Below are positions 7,888 to 13,284 of a stretch of 22,993 nucleotides of DNA, one piece after another; the stretch's first letter is position 1; each line of letters starts with the position of its first letter. The DNA lies in the NCBI GenBank assembly GCA_934670025.1, contig CAKUOS010000038.1, positions 1 to 22,993 on the forward strand. Direction: 5' to 3'. Below the pieces are notes generated by a model that had not been told where the DNA came from, ran no database searches, and worked only from the letters and a program-made list of their open reading frames with translations. The position numbers were made by a program, and so were the translations under genes. The DNA is from an uncultured Oscillospiraceae bacterium (lineage in GTDB: Bacteria > Bacillota > Clostridia > Oscillospirales > Oscillospiraceae).

Positions 7888-7913
7888 GTAGGGGCCGATG
7901 CCCACATCGGCCC
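7888..7913 (+). repeat. REP-like palindrome, single copy (B)
   Basis: GTAG followed by GGGCCGATG-CCCA-CATCGGCCC, a perfect 9-bp stem. It is identical to the left ends of the paired elements at 11671 and 19230, but no inverted partner follows within 110 bases. It lies 45 bases upstream of the M20 gene start. A truncated piece (GGGCCGATGTG) recurs at about 8233. Confidence 0.8.
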
Positions 7914-7916
7914 GTG

Positions 7917-7964
7917 CCTTCCCTTGTGAAGGGGAGGTGGCTCGGCGAAGCCGAGACGGAGAGG
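7917..7964 (+). repeat. Short hairpin repeat module (GGGGAGGTGGCTCGGC type)
   Basis: The segment has a first hairpin, CTTCCC/GAAGGG, and a second, CTCGGC-GAA-GCCGAG. It sits directly between the single REP-like palindrome and the 89-bp repeat. From memory, similar sequences recur between genes in related Clostridia. Only one copy is present here, so repeat status is inferred. Confidence 0.5.
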
Positions 7965-7965
7965 T

Positions 7966-8054
7966 CGACGTGTCTCCGACGGCCCAATCTTTTCCCGTGC
8001 GTGGGAAAAGATTGGGGAGAAAAGGACGCTAATAACTCAAAAACCGCCGTCACG
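7966..8054 (+). repeat. 89-bp repeat with 14-bp perfect inverted repeat, copy 1
   Basis: It is nearly identical to 11351-11439. Its core is CCCAATCTTTTCCC (7983-7996), a GTGCGT loop and GGGAAAAGATTGGG (8003-8016). The shared ends are CGACGTGTCTCCGACGG on the left and AAAACCGCCGTCACG on the right. The only clear divergence is a few bases after GGACGCT. Confidence 0.9.
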
Positions 8055-8069
8055 GCGATGCGTGCGTTC

Positions 8070-8097
8070 TGCGAAACAGACAAAGGTCTGTTTCGCA
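8070..8097 (+). repeat. 12-bp perfect hairpin between repeat modules
   Basis: TGCGAAACAGAC and GTCTGTTTCGCA enclose AAAG. It occupies the same place in the module order (between the 89-bp repeat and the nested hairpin) as the unrelated 13-bp hairpin at 11495-11523. Confidence 0.75.
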
Positions 8098-8103
8098 AGA
8101 GGA

Positions 8104-8166
8104 GGAACAGAGCGTCAGGATAAGAGGCTTCGCTTTGCGGAGACTCGTTCCGTAAGCTCTGATTCC
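8104..8166 (+). repeat. Nested-hairpin repeat, copy B
   Basis: Outer arms GGAACAGAGC (8104-8113) and GCTCTGATTCC (8156-8166) pair with one bulge. The inner stem CTTCGC (8128-8133)/GCGGAG (8137-8142) includes a G-U pair. The sequence between them (GATAAGAGGC) is shared with the copies at 11283 and 11530. Confidence 0.7.
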
Positions 8167-8231
8167 GACGATGTTGGTGACGGCGGTGTCGGTGCCTTTG
8201 AAATTTGCAATGTGCGCCTGCGGGCGCAGGA
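8165..8231 (+). repeat. Mosaic module (GACGGCGGTGTCGG type), copy B
   Basis: It shares GTTGGTGACGGCGGTGTCGG, GAAATTTGCA and GTGCGCCTGCGGGCGCAGGA with the copies at 5739-5811 and 11592-11667. It directly follows the nested hairpin, as it does in copy C. Confidence 0.8.
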
Positions 8232-8296
8232 CGGGCCGATGTGTACCCGTAAAGGGCAGGCCGCATCCGTAAGGCAGCATAGCTGCCAACGGCTGC

Positions 8297-8330
8297 GCTC
8301 CTTGCCTTCCCCCAGGGGAAGGCAAGGAGC
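8297..8330 (+). repeat. 16-bp perfect inverted repeat
   Basis: GCTCCTTGCCTTCCCC (8297-8312) and its exact complement (8315-8330) are separated only by CA. No T-tract follows on either strand, so it is a palindromic repeat rather than a terminator. Together with the modules above it fills 7844-8349, where I see no gene. Confidence 0.8.
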
Positions 8331-8349
8331 ATGGGGTTCGGCAGAAATG

Positions 8350-8385
8350 AAAAACGCGCGGGAAGTGCCCTGCACTTCCCGCGCG
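8350..8385 (-). terminator. Terminator of the amino acid ABC transporter operon
   Basis: On the minus strand a perfect 13-bp stem (CGCGCGGGAAGTG with CACTTCCCGCGCG, 8385-8355) has a 5-base loop. It is followed directly by five T residues (8354-8350). It begins five bases after the ATPase stop codon. Confidence 0.93.
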
Positions 8386-8389
8386 GGGA

Positions 8390-9157
8390 TCACAGGACTT
8401 TGCTCAGGAAGTCTTGCAGACGGGGATTTTCCGGGTGGTCGAAGATCTCGGCGGGCGTGCCCTGCTCGACGAGCTTGCCGTCGGCCATGAACAGCACGCG
8501 GTTGCCGACCTCGCGCGCGAAGCCCATCTCGTGCGTGACGACGACCATCGTCATGCCCTCCTGCGCCAGCTCCTTCATGACCTCGAGCACCTCGCCGACC
8601 ATCTCGGGGTCGAGCGCGCTCGTCGGCTCGTCGAAGAGCATGACATCGGGCTCCATCATGAGCGCGCGGACGATGGCCACGCGCTGCTTCTGGCCGCCGG
8701 AGAGCTGGATAGGGTATGCCTCGGCGCGGTCGCCGAGCCCGACGCGCTCGAGCAGCGCCTTTGCCTTCTGTTCGGCCTCGGCTTTGGGCATATGCCTGAC
8801 CTGAACGGGCGCAAGCGTCATGTTGTTGAGGATGGTCATGTGCGGGAAGAGGTTGAAATGCTGGAAGACCATGCCCATCTTCTGCCGGTGCCTGTCAAGG
8901 TCGAGCTTGACCCATTTCCCGGCGGCGTCCCTGACCTTCTTCTTCGTGATATCCACGCCGTCGAAGATGATCTCGCCCGCGGTCGGGACCTCGAGCAGAT
9001 TCAAAGAGCGCAGAAGCGTCGATTTTCCGGAGCCCGACGGGCCGATGACGACCATGACGTCGCCGCGCGCAATGCTGACGCTGACGTCGTCGAGCGCCTT
9101 GATCTCGCCCTTGTTATAATATTTTTTCAGGTTTTTGACCTCGATCAGACTGCTCAT
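8390..9157 (-). CDS. Polar amino acid ABC transporter, ATP-binding protein (GlnQ type)
   Basis: This 255-residue ATPase energises uptake through the permease encoded just upstream. All motifs are present: Walker A GPSGSGKS (39-46), Q-loop [11 protein letters not shown] (96-106), signature LSGGQKQRV (152-160), Walker B VMLFDEP (172-178), D-loop SALD and the H-loop in VVVTHEM. The order and sequence are typical of the glutamine/histidine/arginine uptake family. There is a short insertion (about residues 73-88, [16 protein letters not shown]) compared with standard GlnQ. The start at 9157 overlaps the permease stop in an ATGA, and GGAGG lies upstream, so translation is probably coupled. It is the last gene of the operon. 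Confidence 0.95.
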   Translation of the reverse strand: MSSLIEVKNLKKYYNKGEIKALDDVSVSIARGDVMVVIGPSGSGKSTLLRSLNLLEVPTAGEIIFDGVDITKKKVRDAAGKWVKLDLDRHRQKMGMVFQHFNLFPHMTILNNMTLAPVQVRHMPKAEAEQKAKALLERVGLGDRAEAYPIQLSGGQKQRVAIVRALMMEPDVMLFDEPTSALDPEMVGEVLEVMKELAQEGMTMVVVTHEMGFAREVGNRVLFMADGKLVEQGTPAEIFDHPENPRLQDFLSKVL

Positions 9158-9987
9158 TTCGTGCCCTCCTGCGCCTGAACCTTGCGCTTGTGCGCGACGT
9201 TTGCGGCGTTGCGGTTGGTGCCGGCGCTCATCTTCTTTTCAAAGTGCGCGATGACCTTGCTCGTCGGGTACGTCAGGCAGAAGTACAGGACCGTTGCGAT
9301 GACGAGCGCCTCGGTGATGCGGTAGGTCGCGCCCTTGACGGAGTTGACGGCGGACATGATATCCTGCACGCCGATGGTGAAGCAGATGGCCGACTCCTTG
9401 ATGATGGTGACGAATTCGTTGGCGATGGCGGGCAGGATATTGCGGATGGCCTGCGGGAGAATGATGAAGCGCATGGTCTGGAGCTTGGACATACCGAGCG
9501 AACGCGAGGCCTCCGACTGGCCGCCGTCGATGGACTGGATACCGGAACGGATGATCTCGGACAGATACGCGCCCGAGTTCAGCGCCAGCGCGACCACGCC
9601 GGGGAAAAAGCGCTCAAAGCGGATAAAGCCGAAGAGCATGAAGCCCGGCAGGACCTTGACGCCGTTAAAAAGGCCGTAGTACACGAGCATGATCTGCACG
9701 ACCATCGGCGTTGCGCGGAACAGCTCGACGTAGACCGAGGCGATGAAGCGGATGGGATTGAAGCGGCTTAGGGCGGCCAGGAAGCCCTCCTCACGCTCGT
9801 GGCCGTCGCGCGTGAGCGCAAGGGCGCGGAACGGGCGGAAATCGGACATCCGCATTCCCGTGATGAGAAGCGCGAGGACAAAGCCGAAGAGCACGGTCAG
9901 GAAGGACAGGCAGACCGTACAGACCACGCCCTGTAGAAACAGCTTCCAATAGGCCAGCGCCTTTGCAAAGCCGGCAGCAGTAAACAT
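9154..9987 (-). CDS. Polar amino acid ABC transporter, permease
   Basis: This 277-residue HisM/GlnP-type permease has about five membrane segments and the cytoplasmic coupling (EAA) loop [20 protein letters not shown], which contacts the ATPase. [19 protein letters not shown] and [17 protein letters not shown] are standard for the family. It is longer than the usual 215-230 residues. The extra residues lie after the second membrane segment (a charged stretch with [11 protein letters not shown]) and before the EAA loop ([17 protein letters not shown]). The start at 9987 is fixed by GGAGG seven bases upstream, although the frame opens earlier at 10014. It lies between the binding-protein gene and the ATPase. 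Only one permease gene is present, so the pore is presumably a homodimer. Confidence 0.93.
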   Translation of the reverse strand: MFTAAGFAKALAYWKLFLQGVVCTVCLSFLTVLFGFVLALLITGMRMSDFRPFRALALTRDGHEREEGFLAALSRFNPIRFIASVYVELFRATPMVVQIMLVYYGLFNGVKVLPGFMLFGFIRFERFFPGVVALALNSGAYLSEIIRSGIQSIDGGQSEASRSLGMSKLQTMRFIILPQAIRNILPAIANEFVTIIKESAICFTIGVQDIMSAVNSVKGATYRITEALVIATVLYFCLTYPTSKVIAHFEKKMSAGTNRNAANVAHKRKVQAQEGTK

Positions 9988-10014
9988 AGCGGTTCCTCCG
10001 TTTGAAATGCACAC

Positions 10015-10045
10015 AAGGGCCTCTCCGGGCAGGGGAGAGGCTCTT
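10015..10045 (-). other. Intercistronic hairpin between binding-protein and permease genes
   Basis: A 12-bp stem with one G-U pair (AAGGGCCTCTCC with GGAGAGGCTCTT) has a 7-base loop. On the minus strand the hairpin is not followed by a T-tract, so it is more likely an mRNA 3' stabiliser or partial attenuator that keeps binding protein in excess over permease. Confidence 0.65.
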
Positions 10046-10095
10046 GCGGTGATGGATGGGATGATGAAGAAAATTGTAAGTGAATGGGGAGAAGG

Positions 10096-11028
10096 TCAAC
10101 CGGCGACCTGGCCGTTTTCGTCGAGCAGGCCTTCGTAGACGTTGCCGGCGGACAGCTCGTTGGCCTCGGCGATGAACTTGTCCATGGAGCCGTCGGCCAG
10201 AGCCGCGGCGATGGCTGCGTTGACGCCGGCCATCAGGGCTTCGTTGCCCTTCATGACGCCGACGGCGGAACCGGCAACATCATAGGGAACGTCGCAGACG
10301 ATGACGAGATCGGGGTAGTTCTTGGCGTAGTTCTCGGCAACAGCCGTCTCGATGAACGCGCCGTCGAGCTTGTCGTTGAGCAGATCGCCGATGATGTCGG
10401 TCACCTTGGTCAGGGCGATGACGTCGGCATCGGGGGTGTTTTCCATAGCCAGGTCATACTGGATGGAGCCATTCTGCGCGCCGATGGAGTACTCGGACTT
10501 GTTGGCGGAGGCAAGATCGGTGAACTTGTCGGCCTTGGACTTGACGGTGACGAAGCTCTGGCCGCCGAAGTAGTAGATGTCGGAGAAGTCCATCGCGTCC
10601 GCACGGGCGGGATCCGGGGACAGACCGGCCATGCCGAGGTCGACGTTGCCGGTGGCAAGCTCGTTGAGCACGCCGTCAAAGTCCATCGGGATGATGTCGA
10701 GCTCGAGGCCGAGATAATCGGCAATGTACTGCGCGAGCGCAACGTCGAAGCCGGCCAGCTTCGGATCGCCGGTTTCGTCGATGGCGTAGAACTCATACGG
10801 AGCGAAGTCCGGGCTCGTGGCAACGGTCAGCTTGCCGGAGACGACGGTGGAAACTTCCTCAGCGGCGGGTTCCTCAGCGGCAGCCGGTTCTTCGGCGGCG
10901 GGGGTTTCCGCGGCGGGCGTTTCGGCGGCCGGTTCCTCGGCAGCGGGGGTATCATTGGAAGTGGCGGCGCAGGCCACGAGGCTCAGCACCAGGACAGCTG
11001 CAAGCAGCAGAGCAAGGATCTTTTTCAT
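10096..11028 (-). CDS. Polar amino acid ABC transporter, substrate-binding lipoprotein
   Basis: This 310-residue receptor captures an amino acid outside the cell and passes it to the permease. It has a lipoprotein signal peptide with lipobox LVAC (Cys20). A linker of Ala/Pro/Glu repeats (about 22-58) spans the cell wall, and a type II periplasmic-binding fold starts at GKLTVATSPDFAPYEF. Family features include GFDVALAQYIADYLGLE, GNVDLGMAGLSPDPARA and YYFGGQSFVTVK. The start at 11028 has AGGAGG upstream. It is the first gene of the operon, behind a consensus promoter. The ligand class (polar amino acid) follows from the ATPase and permease type as well as this fold. The specific amino acid cannot be told. 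Confidence 0.94.
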   Translation of the reverse strand: MKKILALLLAAVLVLSLVACAATSNDTPAAEEPAAETPAAETPAAEEPAAAEEPAAEEVSTVVSGKLTVATSPDFAPYEFYAIDETGDPKLAGFDVALAQYIADYLGLELDIIPMDFDGVLNELATGNVDLGMAGLSPDPARADAMDFSDIYYFGGQSFVTVKSKADKFTDLASANKSEYSIGAQNGSIQYDLAMENTPDADVIALTKVTDIIGDLLNDKLDGAFIETAVAENYAKNYPDLVIVCDVPYDVAGSAVGVMKGNEALMAGVNAAIAAALADGSMDKFIAEANELSAGNVYEGLLDENGQVAG

Positions 11029-11081
11029 TTTGTTTTCCTCCTGTCACGCGGATGCGTGTGTTGTGTTTGTTTATGCTCATA

Positions 11082-11109
11082 ATTATACACACGAAATGCA
11101 TATTGTCAA
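11082..11109 (-). promoter_or_regulatory. Promoter of the amino acid ABC transporter operon
   Basis: Perfect TTGACA (11104-11109) and perfect TATAAT (11082-11087) on the minus strand are spaced by 16 bases, about 55 bases before the start codon. The spacer contains ATATGCAT. Strong transcription is expected. Confidence 0.9.
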
Positions 11110-11196
11110 GGGAAAATGAATAAAAAGTCGCACAAGCATTACGGGAAAAGCGTCCCGGAATCATGCAAAGTGCACAGAAGTTACAAAACCGAAACG

Positions 11197-11217
11197 AAAA
11201 CGGGCGAAATACGCCCG
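11197..11217 (-). terminator. Weak terminator-like hairpin upstream of the transporter promoter
   Basis: On the minus strand, CGGGCG-TATTT-CGCCCG is followed by TTTT, CG and TTT. It could block transcripts arriving from the repeat region to the right. The stem is only 6 bp. Apart from this hairpin I see nothing in 11110-11282. Confidence 0.4.
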
Positions 11218-11282
11218 AATACAGACAGTATGGATATGCATAAAGTGCGAATATATACAAAGGACTTACAGAGACGGCGCCG

Positions 11283-11357
11283 CACGTCGGAAACGACCTT
11301 AGAGAATAAGAGGCTTCGCTTGCGAAGACTCGTTTCGTCGAGGTCATTTCCGACGTG
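11283..11357 (+). repeat. Nested-hairpin repeat, copy C1
   Basis: Outer arms CACGTCGGAAACGACCT (11283-11299) and AGGTCATTTCCGACGTG (11341-11357) are complementary at 16 of 17 positions. The inner stem CTTCGC (11314-11319)/GCGAAG (11322-11327) is perfect. The flanking core TTAGAGAATAAGAGGC is shared with copy C2. Confidence 0.8.
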
Positions 11358-11439
11358 TCTCCGACGGCCCAATCTTTTCCCGTGCGTGGGAAAAGATTGG
11401 GGAGAAAAGGACGCTTTTACCTCAAAAACCGCCGTCACG
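11351..11439 (+). repeat. 89-bp repeat with 14-bp perfect inverted repeat, copy 2
   Basis: It matches 7966-8054 almost base for base, including the CCCAATCTTTTCCC palindrome and loop GTGCGT. Its left end overlaps the right arm of nested-hairpin copy C1 by seven bases. Confidence 0.9.
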
Positions 11440-11489
11440 TATCTACTCTGTAGACAGACGCACTTCTTCGCCGTCCCATTTGCCTATCT

Positions 11490-11523
11490 AAAAACCAAAC
11501 CGCAAACTTGGTTTGCGGTTTGG
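11490..11523 (-). repeat. 13-bp perfect hairpin with T-run on the minus strand
   Basis: CCAAACCGCAAAC (11495-11507), TTG and GTTTGCGGTTTGG (11511-11523) form a perfect hairpin. On the minus strand it is followed by TTTTT, so it looks like a terminator, yet no minus-strand gene precedes it. It holds the same slot as the hairpin at 8070-8097. Confidence 0.7.
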
Positions 11524-11529
11524 AAAGGA

Positions 11530-11593
11530 AGAAACGAGCTTAGAGAATAAGAAGCATCGCTCTGCGATGATTCGTTTCGGCAAGGTCGTTTCT
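11530..11593 (+). repeat. Nested-hairpin repeat, copy C2
   Basis: Outer arms AGAAACGAGCTT (11530-11541) and AAGGTCGTTTCT (11582-11593) pair at 11 of 12 positions. The inner stem is CATCGC (11555-11560)/GCGATG (11564-11569). Compared with copy C1, an A in one inner arm is matched by a T in the other, so pairing is preserved by a double change. Confidence 0.8.
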
Positions 11594-11667
11594 GACGCGC
11601 ACGCCATTGTTGGTGACGGCGGTGTCGGTGCAACCGAAATTTGCAGCGTGCGCCAGCGGGCGCAGGA
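11592..11667 (+). repeat. Mosaic module (TGACGCGCAC type), copy C
   Basis: Same module as 5739-5811 and 8165-8231. It includes GCGCACGCCATTGTTGG and GACGGCGGTGTCGGTGC. It immediately follows nested hairpin C2 and precedes the REPIN-like element. Confidence 0.8.
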
Positions 11668-11670
11668 ATC

Positions 11671-11778
11671 GTAGGGGCCGATGCCCACATCGGCCCGTTG
11701 GGAACGATCGGATTCGCCGAAGGGTTTCGCGTTTCGGAGGTGTATACTGCGCGGGCCGATGTGGGCATCGGCCCCTAC
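11671..11778 (+). repeat. REPIN-like inverted palindrome pair, copy C
   Basis: The left palindrome (11671-11696) starts GTAG and the right (11753-11778) is its exact 26-base complement ending CTAC. Each can fold alone (9-bp stem), or the two can pair with each other. The inner segment GGAACGATCGGATTCGCCGA continues with AGGGTTTCGCG and matches copies A and D. Confidence 0.9.
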
Positions 11779-11888
11779 AGGGTGCGGAGGAGATTTGCGG
11801 GCGGACAGAGTCGATCTTTGTCCCTGCGGGACATTTCCCCCTGACAGGGGGAATCGGCCGCCCCTACAGGGTGCATACGAAAGGCGGC

Positions 11889-11928
11889 GGCCCCTGCAAA
11901 GGATGCTGCGTCGAGGCCGTTTGCGTCG
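11889..11928 (+). repeat. 40-bp mosaic module, copy 2
   Basis: It begins GGCCCCTGCAAAGGATGCTG and matches the reverse complement of 5578-5617 at 35 of 40 positions. A nearby AGGGGGAATCGGCCGCCCCT segment (about 11847-11866) looks like a further degraded piece. With the other modules it accounts for most of 11283-11930, where no gene is seen. Confidence 0.75.
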
Positions 11929-11958
11929 TGCGGCTTTCGGAAGGCGCTGCTGCTCCTC

Positions 11959-11986
11959 TTGACTTTCCGCATTTACGTGCTATAAT
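11959..11986 (+). promoter_or_regulatory. Promoter of the GntR-ABC operon
   Basis: TTGACT (11959-11964) and perfect TATAAT (11981-11986) are spaced by 16 bases. A short ATAAT-TGT-ATTAT dyad (11982-11994) overlaps the -10 box and would be a plausible site for autoregulation by the GntR protein. The operator role is inference. Confidence 0.85.
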
Positions 11987-12034
11987 TGTATTATCACATC
12001 TAGTACAGTTAACACAGCCGAGGAGGTGTCCCGT

Positions 12035-12400
12035 ATGATCTGCGTCAATTACCGCGATCCGCGCCCCATCTACGAGCAGATCCAGTCGGAGCTGCGCCGG
12101 CTCATGCTGACCGGCGCGCTGCCGCCCGGCAGCAAGCTCCCCTCCGTGCGCGAGCTTGCCGGGCAGCTCGCCATCAACCCCAACACCATCCAGCGCGCCT
12201 ACCGCGAGCTGGAGACCGCGGGCTATATCCTGAGCGTCGCGGGCAAGGGCTCGTTCGTCGCGCAGCTCGACGCGCTGACGCTGCACGAGCGGCAGGAAGC
12301 CACGCAGGCGTTTCTCGACGCCGCCGCGCGGCTGCGCGCGCTGGGTCTGGATGACGATGCGCTCGCGCAGCTTCTGCAAAGAGAGGAGAAAGCAGAATGA
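12035..12400 (+). CDS. GntR-family transcriptional repressor, YtrA subfamily
   Basis: The 121-residue protein is a short GntR regulator: a winged helix-turn-helix (about residues 8-78) with a small C-terminal helical dimerisation tail, and no effector domain. PIYEQIQSELRRLMLTG, LPSVRELAGQLAINPNTIQR and GKGSFVAQ are diagnostic. Regulators of this size next to ABC exporter genes belong to the YtrA group, which typically represses its own operon and responds to cell-envelope stress or antibiotics in relatives such as Bacillus subtilis. The ATG at 12035 has GGAGG nine bases upstream. A GTG at 12026 overlaps that site and is rejected. The stop overlaps the ATPase start (ATGA), which shows a single coupled operon. 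Confidence 0.93.
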   Translation: MICVNYRDPRPIYEQIQSELRRLMLTGALPPGSKLPSVRELAGQLAINPNTIQRAYRELETAGYILSVAGKGSFVAQLDALTLHERQEATQAFLDAAARLRALGLDDDALAQLLQREEKAE

Positions 12401-13284
12401 TCGAAGTATCCCACGTCACCAAGACGTTCGGCCGCAAGCGCGCGCTGAACGATCTTTCCCTCACCGTGCCGCTGGGCGCGGTCTACGGCCTCGTCGGCTC
12501 GAACGGCGCGGGCAAAACAACCGCCCTGCGCCACCTGATGGGCATCTACCGCCCCGACAGCGGCACCGTCTCCATCGGCGGCCTGCCGGTCTATGAAAAT
12601 CCCGATGTCAAGCGCCGCATCGGCTATATCCCCGACGATCTTTCCGTCCTCGGCAGCGAGACGATCACGGATCTGGCGCGGTTTTACCGCGCGGTCTATC
12701 CGCGCTTTGACGCCGGGCGCTTCGCCGCGCTGCGCGAGGTCTTCCGTCTGGACGAGCGCACGCCGCTGCGCCGCTTTTCCAAGGGTATGCAGAAGCACGC
12801 GGCGTTCTGGCTCGCGCTGTGTATGCGTCCGGACTATCTCGTGCTCGACGAGCCGGTCGACGGGCTAGACCCCGTCATGCGGCGGCAGATCTGGAGCCTC
12901 GTCGTCGAGGATGTCGCGGGCTACGGCATGACGGTGCTCGTATCGTCGCACAATCTGCGCGAGCTGGAGGATATCTGCGACCACGTCGGCATCATGCACG
13001 AGGGCCAGATGCTCGTCGAGCGCGCGCTGAGCGACTTGCAGGACAATTTCGTCAAGGTCCAGCTCGTCACCGAGAATCCGCTTCCCGAAGGCCTTACCAT
13101 CCTGCACGAGAGCACGCTCGGCCGCGTGCGGACGCTCATCGTGCGCGGCGATCCGCGTGTCGTCGCCGACAAAATCGGCACGAGCGCGCCGATGCTCTGC
13201 GATCTTTTACCGCTTTCGCTCGAAGAGATCTTCATCTATGAGTTAGGAGGGACGGGCTATGACGTCAAAAATCTCGTGCTTTGA
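12397..13284 (+). CDS. ABC transporter ATP-binding protein (YtrB/BcrA-like)
   Basis: This 295-residue ATPase has Walker A GSNGAGKT (34-41), Walker B YLVLDEP (147-153), D-loop DGLD and H-loop SSHN. The signature is FSKGMQKH (127-134) rather than LSGGQ, as commonly seen in exporters of the YtrB/BcrA kind. The Q-loop region reads IGYIPDD, with no glutamine at the expected place. A C-terminal domain of about 80 residues follows the nucleotide-binding domain. Its start overlaps the GntR stop, and its 3' end overlaps the permease start by 26 bases. It probably drives export or membrane remodelling together with the downstream permease. Substrate unknown, with antimicrobial peptide or lipid a reasonable guess from the family. 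Confidence 0.92.
   Translation: MIEVSHVTKTFGRKRALNDLSLTVPLGAVYGLVGSNGAGKTTALRHLMGIYRPDSGTVSIGGLPVYENPDVKRRIGYIPDDLSVLGSETITDLARFYRAVYPRFDAGRFAALREVFRLDERTPLRRFSKGMQKHAAFWLALCMRPDYLVLDEPVDGLDPVMRRQIWSLVVEDVAGYGMTVLVSSHNLRELEDICDHVGIMHEGQMLVERALSDLQDNFVKVQLVTENPLPEGLTILHESTLGRVRTLIVRGDPRVVADKIGTSAPMLCDLLPLSLEEIFIYELGGTGYDVKNLVL

Noticed and set aside
6368..7891. 507-codon plus-strand frame opposite the M20 peptidase
   Set aside because: Low-information composition. The opposite strand encodes a full enzyme with catalytic motifs, a ribosome site and correct length.
7888..8330. Possible CRISPR array, because of several spaced palindromes
   Set aside because: Units differ in length and sequence, spacing is irregular, there are no uniform spacers, and no cas genes are present.
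11607..12038. Short open frames inside the repeat mosaics (also near 5556-5741 and 19226-19572)
   Set aside because: The same peptide fragments appear in several frames wherever the REPIN-like unit occurs. None has a ribosome site, and they reflect repeat DNA rather than genes.
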